Positions 14,697-23,340 of a DNA stretch of 24,841 nucleotides are shown here, in pieces. Source of the stretch: an uncultured Clostridia bacterium (GTDB taxonomy: Bacteria > Bacillota > Clostridia > Christensenellales > Aristaeellaceae); NCBI GenBank assembly GCA_934621485.1, contig CAKTUS010000037.1, forward strand, positions 1-24,841, in the 5' to 3' direction. The position numbers and the translations under genes were made by a program. The notes below the pieces were generated by a model, which saw nothing but the letters and a program-made list of their open reading frames with translations, did no database searches and was not told the origin of the DNA. Numbering within the stretch: position 1 is the first letter of the stretch; every line of letters begins with the position of its first letter.

Positions 14697-15988
14697 CCCC
14701 AGATGTTCTTTCAATTGTAATTCTGTTGGGTTCCTTTTTGCTGCTGATTGCGTTGCGCGTGCCGATTGCCTATGCGGTGGGCATTTCCACGGTGCTTTGC
14801 CTGCTGAATATGGGTACGTCCCTAACCACCCTGGCTACTCAGATGGTGAAAGGGGTATGGTCTTACAGCCTGATGGCGGTGCCGTTTTTCATTACCATGG
14901 GCTGTTTGATGGGCAGCGGAGGCATATCCGAAAAGCTGGTAGCGCTGGCCAATTCGCTGGTGGGATGGATGCGCGGCGGCTTGGCGATGGTGAACTGTGT
15001 GGATAGCTATTTCTTCGGCGGCATTTCCGGCTCGGCTGCGGCGGATACCGCCAGCTTGGGTTCCATTATCATTCCCATGATGGTGGACCAGGGCTATGAC
15101 GATGATTTTGCCACTGCGCTTACCATTACCTCGTCGGTGGAAGGAATTCTGGTGCCGCCCAGCCATAACATGGTCATTTACGCCACGGCTGCCGGAGGCG
15201 TCAGCGTGGGCGCGTTGTTTATGGCGGGCTACATTCCCGGCGCCATTTTGTGCCTGTGCTTGATGATTGGTTCCTACATTATTTCCGTCAAACGGGGCTA
15301 TCCCAAGGGCGAACCGTTTCGCTTGAGGGCCTTTTTGAAGCAATGCCGCCGTTCCATTTGGGCGCTTGCCGCCATTTTGATTGTGGTGGTAGGCGTGGTA
15401 GCCGGCGTGTTTACCGCAACGGAAAGCGCGGCCATCGCCGTTTTGTACTCGTTGTTTGTCAGTGTGTATGTATATAAGGGCCTGAACTGGCGGGGCGTGT
15501 GGAAGGAGCTGAGCGAGTGCGTGGAAACCCTGAGCATTGTGCTGATACTGATTTCCACATCGGCGGCTTTTGGCTACTGCCTGACCATTTTGCATGTGCC
15601 CCAGTTTGCCGCCGATTTGATTACCGGCATTTCGCAGAACCGCATTGTGCTGGCGCTGCTTATTAACCTGATTTTGCTGATTTTGGGCTGCATTATGGAC
15701 ATGGCGCCAATTATTTTGATTGCTACGCCTATTTTGCTGCCTATTGCGGAAAGTATTGGTATTGACAAAATCCAGTTTGGCATTATGATGATGTTAAACT
15801 GTGGTATCGGCTTGCTTACGCCGCCGGTTGGGGCTGTGCTGTTTATTGGGTCCGCTGTTTCCAAAGTACCTATGGAACGGGTGGTAAAAGCAACGATGCC
15901 ATTCTATCTTTGCATGCTGGCCGCGCTGCTGTTGATTACCTTTATACCGGAAATCAGCCTGCTGCTGCCGCGCCTGTTTATGCAGTAA
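14693..15988 (+). CDS. dctM: TRAP transporter large permease subunit (DctM family)
   Basis: The 431-residue protein has the length and about a dozen hydrophobic stretches expected of DctM, the sodium-coupled transport subunit. Family patterns seen are LLIALRVPIAYAVGIS, VPFFITMGCLMGSGG, FFGGISGSAAADTASLGSI, VPPSHNMVIYATAAGGVSVG, and near the C-terminus LGCIMDMAPIILIATPILLP and LLTPPVGAVLFIGSAV. The duplicated P-S/T-P-P and G-x-S-G-S-A-A-A-D motifs are hallmarks. It begins in a four-base overlap with dctQ and its stop lies 16 bases before uxuA, so transport and the mannonate branch are one transcription unit. Confidence 0.94.
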   Translation: MTPDVLSIVILLGSFLLLIALRVPIAYAVGISTVLCLLNMGTSLTTLATQMVKGVWSYSLMAVPFFITMGCLMGSGGISEKLVALANSLVGWMRGGLAMVNCVDSYFFGGISGSAAADTASLGSIIIPMMVDQGYDDDFATALTITSSVEGILVPPSHNMVIYATAAGGVSVGALFMAGYIPGAILCLCLMIGSYIISVKRGYPKGEPFRLRAFLKQCRRSIWALAAILIVVVGVVAGVFTATESAAIAVLYSLFVSVYVYKGLNWRGVWKELSECVETLSIVLILISTSAAFGYCLTILHVPQFAADLITGISQNRIVLALLINLILLILGCIMDMAPIILIATPILLPIAESIGIDKIQFGIMMMLNCGIGLLTPPVGAVLFIGSAVSKVPMERVVKATMPFYLCMLAALLLITFIPEISLLLPRLFMQ

Positions 15989-16004
15989 GGAGCAACGTTG
16001 AACC

Positions 16005-17072
16005 ATGAAAATGACATTCCGTTGGTATGGCAGCCAGGCAGATCCGATTCCGCTTCAGTACGTGAAACAAATTCCCGGCATGACCGGCTTGATGGGCATG
16101 CTTGACAAGCCCGCAGGAGTGGTATGGGAAGAGGAAGAAATCCGTGCCCTGGTAGAGGAGGTGCATGCTGCCGGGCTGGAGCTTGAGGTTATCGAAAGCG
16201 TGAACGTGCACGAGGACATCAAGCTGGGCCTTCCCACCCGGGACGGCTATATTCAAAACTACTGCGCCACCATTCGCAACCTGGCCAAATACGGCATTAA
16301 AGTGATTGTGTACAACTTTATGCCCGTGTTCGATTGGCTTCGTACCGATCTGGCCCGGGTGATTCCCGAGGACGGCTCCAACAGCCTGTACTTTGATGAG
16401 AAGGATTTGGGCGAAATGGGGCCGCTGGAAATAGTGCGGAAAACGGCGGAGGATTCCCACGGCTTCACCCTGCCCGGCTGGGAGCCGGAACGGTTGAGCC
16501 AGCTGGAAGAAACCCTGAAGGGCTATGAAGGAATGACCTCGGAGCAGCTTTTGGAAAACTACCGCTATTTCCTGCGGGGGATTATTCCGGTATGCGAGGA
16601 AACAGGTGTTCGCATGGCCTGCCATCCGGACGATCCTGCGTGGGACATCTTTGGCCTTCCCCGCATTGCACACAGCCAGGCGGATTTTGACAAAATCGTG
16701 GCCCTGTACGATTCTCCGGCTAACGCACTGTGCCTGTGCACCGGATCCCTTGGCTCCAATCCCGATAACAACGTGCCGGCGGCCATCCGTCACTTTGGCG
16801 AAAAAAACCGTATTGCGGCATTGCATGTGCGCAATGTAAAGCACTTGGGATATCACCATTTCCGCGAGGCGGCTCACCTGTCTTCGGCAGGGGATTTGGA
16901 TATGTACGCCGTGATGAAGGCTATTTTCGATACCTGTCCCGACGCCTATGTGCGCCCCGACCACGGCCGGATGATTTGGGACGAGAAGGGCCGTCCGGGC
17001 TATGGCCTGTATGACCGGGCGCTGGGTGCGGCTTACCTGAACGGACTGTGGGAGGCTATTCAAAAGAGCTGA
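16005..17072 (+). CDS. uxuA: Mannonate dehydratase (UxuA)
   Basis: The 355-residue enzyme dehydrates D-mannonate to 2-keto-3-deoxygluconate in the cytoplasm. It is a TIM-barrel protein with family motifs at the expected places: MFRWYG-like start, YNFMPVFDWLRTDL (103-116), ACHPDDPAWDIFGLPR (205-220), LCTGSLGSNPDNN (244-256), LHVRNVK (273-279) and RPDHGRMIW (317-325). Likely metal ligands are H207, C245, H274 and D319 or H320. ATG 16005 follows AAGGAGC, which overlaps the dctM stop. The gene is complete and shorter than the E. coli enzyme (about 394), as is usual in Firmicutes. It works with the next gene, fructuronate reductase. Confidence 0.96.
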   Translation: MKMTFRWYGSQADPIPLQYVKQIPGMTGLMGMLDKPAGVVWEEEEIRALVEEVHAAGLELEVIESVNVHEDIKLGLPTRDGYIQNYCATIRNLAKYGIKVIVYNFMPVFDWLRTDLARVIPEDGSNSLYFDEKDLGEMGPLEIVRKTAEDSHGFTLPGWEPERLSQLEETLKGYEGMTSEQLLENYRYFLRGIIPVCEETGVRMACHPDDPAWDIFGLPRIAHSQADFDKIVALYDSPANALCLCTGSLGSNPDNNVPAAIRHFGEKNRIAALHVRNVKHLGYHHFREAAHLSSAGDLDMYAVMKAIFDTCPDAYVRPDHGRMIWDEKGRPGYGLYDRALGAAYLNGLWEAIQKS

Positions 17073-17087
17073 CGGAGGGCGTTTGCA

Positions 17088-18701
17088 ATGAAACTAAGCT
17101 ATCAGGGCATTTTGGAAAAAAAACAGTGGCAGGAGGCGCAAATTGCGCTTCCTGGCTTTGACTGGCGCGCCATGTGTCTCGCTACGCTGGATACGCCCAC
17201 CTGGGTACACTTTGGCGCCGGAAACATCTTCCGCGGCTTTATCGCGGCGCTTCAGCAGCGGCTGCTGGAGGATGGGCTGGAGAAAACGGGAATCATCGCC
17301 GCCGAGACCTTTGACGACCAGATCATTGACCGAATCTATCAGCCGCATGATTCCATGACGCTGCTGGCCACCCTGCGCCCCGACGGCTCTCTTGAACGTC
17401 AGGTGATTGCTTCCATTGCCCAGGGGTTAAAGGCGAAGCCGGAAAACGCTGGCGACTGGCGCGCCCTTTGCGATTTGTTTGCCAAGCCTTCCCTGCAAAT
17501 GGTCAGCTTTACCATTACGGAAAAGGGGTATGCGCTGCGCGATTTGCAGGGCCAGTGGCTTCCGCTGGTGAGGCAGGATTTGGCAAGCGGCCCTGCCTGC
17601 CCCCGCCATGTCATGAGCGTTGTGGCTTCGCTGCTGCTGCGCCGCTTTGAGGCGGGTGCGCGTCCTGTGGCCCTGGTCAGCATGGATAACTGTAGCCGCA
17701 ACGGCGAAAAGCTGCGCCGGAGCGTTTTGGAAATTGCGCACGGCTGGCAGGAAAACGGCTTTGTTCCACAGGCGTATGTTTCCTGGCTGGAGGATGAAAG
17801 CCGGGTGAGCTTTCCCTGGACCATGATTGATAAGATTACCCCCCGCCCTTCCGCGGAGGTACAGCGTCAGCTGGAGGCCCTGGGCGTGGAAGGGATGGAG
17901 CCTATTGTGACCGATAAGGGAACCTATATCGCGCCCTTTGTTAATGCGGAAGCGCCGCAATATCTGGTCATTGAGGATTGTTTTCCGGGCGGCAGGCCCG
18001 CTTTGGAAAAGGCGGGCGTCTACATGACCGACCGCGACACGGTGAACCGGACGGAGCGCATGAAGGTGACCACCTGCCTGAATCCGCTGCATACGGCGCT
18101 GGCGGTCTTTGGCTGCCTGCTGGGTTACCAGCGTATTTGCGATGAAATGGGCGACTCGCAGCTCAAGGCGCTGGTGGAACGCATCGGCTATCATGAAGGG
18201 CTTCCTGTGGTTACAGATCCGGGCATCCTGAGCCCCAGGGCCTTCATTGACGAAGTGGTAAACCAGCGCTTGCCCAACCCGTTTTTGCCGGATACGCCCC
18301 AGCGCATAGCGACCGATACCAGTCAAAAAATCCCCGTACGCTTTGGCGAAACGCTGAAAAGCTATGTAGCGAGGCCGGGACTGGATTCGTCGTCCCTGAC
18401 GGCGATTCCGCTGGTGCTGGCGGGGTGGCTGCGTTATCTGCTGGCTGTGGATGACGAGGGCAATCCTATGACGGTTAGCGCCGATCCCATGCTGAGCGAA
18501 TTGCAAGCGGCGCTGCAACACATTCACTTTGGACAGCCCGACAGCGTGAAAGGCGTTCTTCCTCCCATTTTGAGCAATGCTCATCTGTTTGGGCTCGACC
18601 TGGCGGAGGCGGGTATTGCAGGCAAAGTGGAGCAAATGCTATCGGAAATGCTGGAAGGCAAGGGCGCGGTGCGCCGCACCCTGCAAAAATATCTGAGTTA
18701 A
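17088..18701 (+). CDS. uxuB: Fructuronate reductase (UxuB), mannitol dehydrogenase family
   Basis: The 537-residue protein reduces D-fructuronate to D-mannonate with NADH. The N-terminal Rossmann domain carries HFGAGNIFRGF (41-51), and the polyol-dehydrogenase core has TEKGYALRD, VSMDNCSRNG and the catalytic segment MKVTTCLNPLHTALAVFG, with the lysine, asparagine and histidine expected of the family. Tagaturonate reductase (UxaB) is the close alternative, but a distinct UxaB exists at 20608-22080, and the pairing with uxuA supports UxuB. GGAGGG precedes ATG 17088, and the gap to uxuA is 15 bases. It is the last gene of the TRAP operon and is followed by a terminator. Confidence 0.92.
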   Translation: MKLSYQGILEKKQWQEAQIALPGFDWRAMCLATLDTPTWVHFGAGNIFRGFIAALQQRLLEDGLEKTGIIAAETFDDQIIDRIYQPHDSMTLLATLRPDGSLERQVIASIAQGLKAKPENAGDWRALCDLFAKPSLQMVSFTITEKGYALRDLQGQWLPLVRQDLASGPACPRHVMSVVASLLLRRFEAGARPVALVSMDNCSRNGEKLRRSVLEIAHGWQENGFVPQAYVSWLEDESRVSFPWTMIDKITPRPSAEVQRQLEALGVEGMEPIVTDKGTYIAPFVNAEAPQYLVIEDCFPGGRPALEKAGVYMTDRDTVNRTERMKVTTCLNPLHTALAVFGCLLGYQRICDEMGDSQLKALVERIGYHEGLPVVTDPGILSPRAFIDEVVNQRLPNPFLPDTPQRIATDTSQKIPVRFGETLKSYVARPGLDSSSLTAIPLVLAGWLRYLLAVDDEGNPMTVSADPMLSELQAALQHIHFGQPDSVKGVLPPILSNAHLFGLDLAEAGIAGKVEQMLSEMLEGKGAVRRTLQKYLS

Positions 18702-18751
18702 CTGCCAAAGCCTCAACGGCTTTTGACAAACGGAACAAAAAGCAACCAAAG

Positions 18752-18779
18752 AAGGCCAGCCGCCGAAGCGGCTGGCCTT
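18752..18779 (+). terminator. Terminator of the TRAP-uxuAB operon
   Basis: AAGGCCAGCCGC (18752-18763) pairs perfectly with GCGGCTGGCCTT (18768-18779) around a CGAA tetraloop, followed by only one more T before CC. It lies 50 bases after the uxuB stop. Confidence 0.75.
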
Positions 18780-18960
18780 TCCATCGGGCGGCGCATTGTC
18801 CAATGATCGCAGGGCTTACTATCCGCGCTGTCCTCTTTTGGCGGTTGGGCTTCCAAAACGCCTGTTTTCCTCTGTGGACCGTCAGGGTTTGAATATGGCG
18901 AGACGAAGCGCGCATCCGGCGGAGGTAAGGACGTTGGCGGTTATCGGCAGGCAGCCGAAA

Positions 18961-18991
18961 ACCGTCTTGGACAAAGCCTGTCCAAGACGGT
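18961..18991 (-). terminator. Terminator of the uxaBA operon
   Basis: Perfect 13-base arms ACCGTCTTGGACA (18961-18973) and TGTCCAAGACGGT (18979-18991) surround a 5-base loop. Read on the minus strand the stem is followed by TTTTCGG. It is about 130 bases past the uxaA stop, farther than usual. Confidence 0.65.
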
Positions 18992-19124
18992 GATTGTGGT
19001 TGCGGGCCGGCACGCCGAAGCCTGTAACGCAAACCGGCAAAGTGGTTTCGGCGGAAAACGATGGACAAAACGGCGTTTCCAGCCCGCTTCACTCCTGGCT
19101 TACCGGCGGCAAAGAGCAGGTGGT

Positions 19125-20606
19125 TTACAACGTGACCCCGGTTTTGAAAATGGCCATATCATGATAACCGTTTTCCTCGCTGCGCACCAGCTTTCCACTG
19201 GCTACGGCCAGCACGTGGTCCATCAGCTGTCGACTCATTTGGGGCAGCGTTTTGCCATCCAGCAACGCGCCTGCGTCAAAGTCAATCCAGTTGCGTTTGC
19301 GCTGTGCCAGAGGGGAATTGGAGGCAATTTTCACCGTGGGGACCGGGGAGGCGAAGGGCGTACCGCGGCCGGTGGAAAACAGCACGATTTGCGCGCCGGA
19401 CGCCGCCAAAGCGGTGGAAGCCACCAAATCGTTGCCGGGAGCGGAAAGCAGGCTCAAACCGGAAACACTGACGCGCTGGCCATAGCTTAGCACGGCTCGC
19501 ACGGGGGAAGAGCCGCTTTTCTGCGTGCAGCCCAGCGCCTTATCCTCCAGAGTGCTGATACCGCCGGCTTTATTGCCGGGCGAGGGATTCTCATAAATGG
19601 TCTGGTGATGCTCTTCAAAATAGCGCTTAAAGCTGTTGATAAGGAAAACAGTCTGGTCAAACAATTGTTTGTTTTCACACCGGGCCATCAATAGGGTTTC
19701 CGCCCCGAACATCTCCGGCACCTCGGTGAGAATGGTGCTGCCGCCTTGTGCCGCCAGCAGGTCGGAAAAACCGCCGATGATGGGGTTGGCCGTGATGCCG
19801 CTAAAACCGTCGGAACCGCCGCATTTTAGCCCCACAACCAGCTTGGAGGAAGGACAGGGCACCCGATGCTGAAGCCGCATCTGCTCCGCCAATTCCCGCA
19901 AAATGTTCATGGCGGCTTCCAGCTCATCCTCTACCTGTTGGCACACCAAATAGCGCACCCGCTGCCCAAGCCCTTGGGGAATGTGCTTGCGAATTTCCTC
20001 AACGCCGCTGTTTTCACACCCCAGCCCCAGTACCAGTACGCCGCCGGTATTGGGATGACAGGCTAAATCGGCCAGAATGGTACGGGTGTGCTCCTGATCC
20101 TCGCCCATTTGGGAGCAACCGTAGGAATGAGGAAAGGCGTGTACGCCTTCCACGCTTCCGCCCACCAGACATTGAGCCTGCTGCTCCAGAGCCTTGGCTA
20201 CATTGCTTACGCAGCCCACAGTGGGCAAAATCCACAGCTCGTTGCGCACGCCCACGCTGCCGTCCTCCCGGGGATAGCCCAGAAAGGTTTCGGCAGGCAG
20301 AGGGGAGAGACGGCACTCCTTGGGCTGATACGTGTAGCTGAGCTCGCCGCTGAGCAGGGTACGCAGGTTGTGTACGTGTACATGGCTGCCCCTGGCAATG
20401 AACGCGGTCGCCTGACCGATGGGGGAGCCGTACTTGATGATTTTGTCCCCGGCAGACAGGTTTTGCAAAGCTACCTTGTGTCCGGCAGGAATCGGGGTTT
20501 GCAGGGTGAGGGTTTCGCCGTCAACGGAAAGGCTTTCTCCCTTTTCCAGCGGGCGCAGGGCCACCGCTACATTATCTGCCGGATTGATTTTTAACACATC
20601 CTGCAT
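19125..20606 (-). CDS. uxaA: Altronate dehydratase (UxaA)
   Basis: The 493-residue enzyme converts D-altronate to 2-keto-3-deoxygluconate. An N-terminal SAF domain (about 1-95, with KYGSPIGQATAFIARGSHVH) is joined to the catalytic dehydratase domain. The latter shows GYPREDGSVGVRNELWILP, HSYGCSQMGEDQEHT, VLGLGCEN, GLKCGGSDGFSGITANPIIG and GGISTLEDKALGCTQKSGSSP, then the C-terminal STGRGTPF and VPTVKIASNS. The cysteine and histidine positions typical of the iron-dependent galactarate/altronate dehydratase family are present. ATG 20606 lies one base after the uxaB stop, and its ribosome site GGAGG is inside the end of uxaB, so the two are coupled. Confidence 0.96.
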   Translation of the reverse strand: MQDVLKINPADNVAVALRPLEKGESLSVDGETLTLQTPIPAGHKVALQNLSAGDKIIKYGSPIGQATAFIARGSHVHVHNLRTLLSGELSYTYQPKECRLSPLPAETFLGYPREDGSVGVRNELWILPTVGCVSNVAKALEQQAQCLVGGSVEGVHAFPHSYGCSQMGEDQEHTRTILADLACHPNTGGVLVLGLGCENSGVEEIRKHIPQGLGQRVRYLVCQQVEDELEAAMNILRELAEQMRLQHRVPCPSSKLVVGLKCGGSDGFSGITANPIIGGFSDLLAAQGGSTILTEVPEMFGAETLLMARCENKQLFDQTVFLINSFKRYFEEHHQTIYENPSPGNKAGGISTLEDKALGCTQKSGSSPVRAVLSYGQRVSVSGLSLLSAPGNDLVASTALAASGAQIVLFSTGRGTPFASPVPTVKIASNSPLAQRKRNWIDFDAGALLDGKTLPQMSRQLMDHVLAVASGKLVRSEENGYHDMAIFKTGVTL

Positions 20607-20607
20607 A

Positions 20608-22080
20608 TCAGCCTCCGAAGGTTTCGCTCATGACGGCCCGCATGCCCTTGGACAAAATGGCTTCATAGCTGCGGAGGACGCTTTGTTCCAAACCGGGCAC
20701 CTGGGTTAAATCCTGACCGAAGAAGCTTTCGCGGCTGAGGAAATCGTGCACCAGGTCTTTGGCCGGGCGATCGTTGCCTTCGGCAAAGAAACGCACCACT
20801 TCCGCGTCGTCCTGCAGGGTATAGGGCTGACAGCCTCGCTGACACACCAGCTTGCCGTCCTCCAGCTTGCCGCCGTGATACAGCGCCATCAGGGAAGCCA
20901 GGGAGAAGGTCAGGTGCGCTGGAAGAGCGCCCGTCTTTTCTACATAACCCAGCAGACTGGGCATGCAGCGAGCGCGCCACTTGGAAACGCTGTTGAGGCA
21001 GATGGACAGCAGAGCGTGCTTAATAAAGGGATTTTCAAACCGGCCGGTAACCGCTTCGGCAAAAGCCATCAGGTCATCCTTTGGCAGACTCAAGGTGGGA
21101 ATGACTTCGTCATACAGGGTTTTTTGCATAAAGGTTCGAATCATGGGGTCGTGCATTGCGTCCAGCACATAGTCGTAGCCGCACTGGAAAGCGGCGGGAA
21201 CAAAAGATGTGTGCGCGCCGTTGAGGATGCGCACCTTGCGCTGTTTATAGGGCTTCTGGTTGTTGGTAAAGATCACCGGAAGACCGCAGCCGGGCAGAGG
21301 CAGCTCCTTGGAAAGGTCCTTAGGCGACTCGATGACCCACAGGGCAAAGGGCTCGCCGGTTACCAGCAGCCGGTCTTCATAGCCCAGGCGCTGCCAGATG
21401 GCCTGACGCTCCGCTTCATCGCGGGGATAGCCGGTTACGATGCGGTCTACCAGGGTGGACGTAAACACACAGGCTTCATCCAGCCAGGCATCAAACCGTT
21501 CGCCAAGGTTCCAAATGCGGGCAAGCGCCCTGACACAGCGCTTGAGCTCGATGCCGTTGTCGTCAATCAACTCTACCGGTAGAATAATCAGGCCCTTATC
21601 CGGGGCATAGTCGAAGGCTTGCGCACGTTCGTACAGGAACTTGCACAGCTTGCCCGGGTAGGTATTGGGCGGGCACAGGTCCAGCCGGTCGCTTTCGTCC
21701 AGCACAATTCCGGCCTCGGTGGTGTTGGACACGATGAAGCGCAGCGTGTCCAGCCTGGCGTATTCGGCATAGCGTTTATATTCGCCATAGGTGTCTACCA
21801 CCTCCTGAACGGAGGTGATGAGCCGTTCCCGTTCCACGGGCTTTCCATCCTCCAGCCCCCGCAGCAGCACCGTGTACAGGCAATCCTGCTGGCGGAAAGC
21901 CTCCAGATTGCCAAAGGAGATGGGCTTGGCCAGCACAATGCCCGCATCCAGCCCGGCTTTTTCATTAGCAATGTCAATCATGTAATCTACAAAAGCGCGC
22001 AGAAAGTTTCCTTCGCCAAATTGCAGCACCTTGATGGGGCGCTTGGTTTCATTCCGGCCCGTTGCGGTTAATCTTTCCAT
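20608..22080 (-). CDS. uxaB: Tagaturonate reductase (UxaB)
   Basis: The 490-residue protein reduces D-tagaturonate to D-altronate using NADH. FGEGNFLRAFVDYMID (21-36) is the nucleotide-binding start, and KVRILNGAHTSFVPAAF holds the K-x4-N-x2-H catalytic set of the polyol dehydrogenase family. SNTTEAGIVLDESD and FPCELID-like KGLIILPVELIDDNG are typical of UxaB. I chose ATG 22080 because GGAGGG lies six bases upstream; a longer frame from 22107 has no such site. It is the first gene of a minus-strand pair with uxaA and is controlled by the promoter and operator in 22123-22176. Confidence 0.95.
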   Translation of the reverse strand: MERLTATGRNETKRPIKVLQFGEGNFLRAFVDYMIDIANEKAGLDAGIVLAKPISFGNLEAFRQQDCLYTVLLRGLEDGKPVERERLITSVQEVVDTYGEYKRYAEYARLDTLRFIVSNTTEAGIVLDESDRLDLCPPNTYPGKLCKFLYERAQAFDYAPDKGLIILPVELIDDNGIELKRCVRALARIWNLGERFDAWLDEACVFTSTLVDRIVTGYPRDEAERQAIWQRLGYEDRLLVTGEPFALWVIESPKDLSKELPLPGCGLPVIFTNNQKPYKQRKVRILNGAHTSFVPAAFQCGYDYVLDAMHDPMIRTFMQKTLYDEVIPTLSLPKDDLMAFAEAVTGRFENPFIKHALLSICLNSVSKWRARCMPSLLGYVEKTGALPAHLTFSLASLMALYHGGKLEDGKLVCQRGCQPYTLQDDAEVVRFFAEGNDRPAKDLVHDFLSRESFFGQDLTQVPGLEQSVLRSYEAILSKGMRAVMSETFGG

Positions 22081-22122
22081 GGTTTTTCCCTCCACGACGA
22101 TGTACATAGTTTTGTTTGAAGA

Positions 22123-22136
22123 TGTAAGCGCTTACA
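22123..22136. promoter_or_regulatory. LacI/cre-type operator for uxaBA
   Basis: TGTAAGCGCTTACA is a perfect 14-base palindrome with central CG. It lies at about +5 to +18 of the uxaB transcript, a classic repressor position. It fits the LacI product of 22306-23313 and also matches the CcpA cre consensus TGWAANCGNTNWCA. Confidence 0.8.
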
Positions 22137-22147
22137 CGCTTATTGCC

Positions 22148-22176
22148 ATTGTACTCAGTTTTTGAACGGCCGTCAA
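22148..22176 (-). promoter_or_regulatory. Promoter of uxaBA
   Basis: On the minus strand TTGACG (22176-22171) and TACAAT (22153-22148) are 17 bases apart. The start point near 22141 lies just before the operator at 22123-22136. Confidence 0.8.
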
Positions 22177-22235
22177 CTGTTTTTCAAAAATGACAGTTTT
22201 TCGTCATTTTGTTCCGCACGGATTTGCAAATGGGA

Positions 22236-22264
22236 TTGCCAAGACCGTGAAAATCATGTATAAT
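22236..22264 (+). promoter_or_regulatory. Promoter of lacI-uxaC
   Basis: TTGCCA (22236-22241) and TATAAT (22259-22264) are 17 bases apart. Transcription should start near 22271, nine bases before the operator at 22280-22293. Confidence 0.82.
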
Positions 22265-22279
22265 CAAAAATGAAAAGCT

Positions 22280-22293
22280 TGTAAGCACTTACA
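22280..22293. promoter_or_regulatory. LacI-type operator for lacI-uxaC
   Basis: TGTAAGCACTTACA differs from the operator at 22123-22136 in one base, changing the central CG to CA. It lies between the promoter start point and the ribosome site of the lacI-type gene, which indicates autoregulation. Confidence 0.78.
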
Positions 22294-22305
22294 TGAGGAG
22301 CCTGT

Positions 22306-23313
22306 ATGACGATTTACGATATTTCCCAAAAGGCCGGGGTATCTACCGCAACGGTGTCCCGGGTGCTGAATCACAGCGCCCGCGTCAGCGCCAAAACCCG
22401 GGAGCGGGTGATGGCGGTTATTGAAGAAAGCGGCTATGTGCCCAACGCCTTTGCCCGCAGTCTGGGGCTGAACAGTATGAAAACCATTGGCCTGCTTTGC
22501 CCCAATGCCGCCGACCCTTATCTGGCTCATGCCCTGAGCTATCTGGAAAAGGAGCTTCGAAACCAGCATTACAACTGCCTGCTCAGCTGCTGTGAAAGAA
22601 ATCTGGAGGCCCGCAAACAGGGAGTAGAGCTATTGATGGGCCAGCATGTGGACGGCATGATTCTGATGGGATCAACCTTTGTGGAAGAACGCGCCAGGGA
22701 TAACGAGTATATTTGCAAGGCGGCCCAGCAGATGCCCGTTGTTATTCTCAATTCGGCCTACAAGGCCCCCAATGTGTACAGCGTGCTGTGCGATGAAAAG
22801 CAGGCTACGCTGGAGGCAACTCGGTTTTTATTGGAAAGCGGCTGCCGGAGGGTGCTGTATTTGTACCACTCCCAAAACCTAAACGGCCTGAACAAACTGG
22901 CCGGCTACCGGGCCGCCTACGAAAGCGTTGGCCTGCCAACGGAGGAAGCGCTGATACGCTTTATTCCCGAGGAGCAGCTCAGCGTGCCTCATGTACGGGA
23001 CGAACTACTTCGGCTGGACGAGGAAGGCTTGCGCTTTGACGCTGTATTCGCCTCCGAGGATTTGCTCAGCGTGGGCGCCATGAAGTATGCTCGGGTCAAA
23101 GGACGGGAGATTCCCCGGGACCTGTGCGTCATAGGCTACAATAACTCCACCTACAGCCTTTGCTGCGAACCGGAACTCAGCAGCGTGGACAACCGGCTGA
23201 AGGCGGTGTGCCAGCACTGCGCCACCATTTTACTGGGCGTGCTGGAAGGGCGTGAAATGCCCCTGGAAACGGTGTTTCGCGGCGAGCTTGTTCGCCGCGG
23301 CAGTACGCGATAA
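22306..23313 (+). CDS. LacI-family regulator of hexuronate genes
   Basis: The 335-residue protein has a full LacI layout. The helix-turn-helix TIYDISQKAGVSTATVSRVL covers residues 2-21, the hinge SGYVPNAFARSLG about 44-56, and the effector domain follows (TIGLLCPNAADPYLAHAL to the C-terminus). The recognition helix TATVSRVLN suits operators with AAGCGCTT cores, as seen twice in the divergent region. ATG 22306 follows GAGGAG. It is transcribed with uxaC, 27 bases downstream, and divergently from uxaBA. It most likely represses both units until a uronate or pathway intermediate binds. In many bacteria this role belongs to GntR-type ExuR/UxuR, so the LacI type is a lineage feature. Confidence 0.92.
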   Translation: MTIYDISQKAGVSTATVSRVLNHSARVSAKTRERVMAVIEESGYVPNAFARSLGLNSMKTIGLLCPNAADPYLAHALSYLEKELRNQHYNCLLSCCERNLEARKQGVELLMGQHVDGMILMGSTFVEERARDNEYICKAAQQMPVVILNSAYKAPNVYSVLCDEKQATLEATRFLLESGCRRVLYLYHSQNLNGLNKLAGYRAAYESVGLPTEEALIRFIPEEQLSVPHVRDELLRLDEEGLRFDAVFASEDLLSVGAMKYARVKGREIPRDLCVIGYNNSTYSLCCEPELSSVDNRLKAVCQHCATILLGVLEGREMPLETVFRGELVRRGSTR

Positions 23314-23340
23314 AACCGGATTTTGAAAGGAGAGCGTCCC

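Larger units (their letters stand above)
18702..19124. other. Convergent intergenic region
   Basis: This 423-base gap separates the converging uxuB and uxaA genes. It holds one terminator for each side (18752-18779 and 18961-18991). Apart from these I see no gene, repeat or RNA; the short frames here lack ribosome sites and resemble no family. Confidence 0.6.

Noticed and set aside
16005..17072. Possible non-UxuA sugar isomerase, given its TIM-barrel fold
   Set aside because: The HPDDP, CTGSLGSN and RPDHGRMIW motifs and linkage to fructuronate reductase identify mannonate dehydratase.
18475..19092. A 205-residue minus-strand open frame overlapping the end of uxuB
   Set aside because: It is antisense to uxuB, spans the uxuB terminator and has no recognisable domain.
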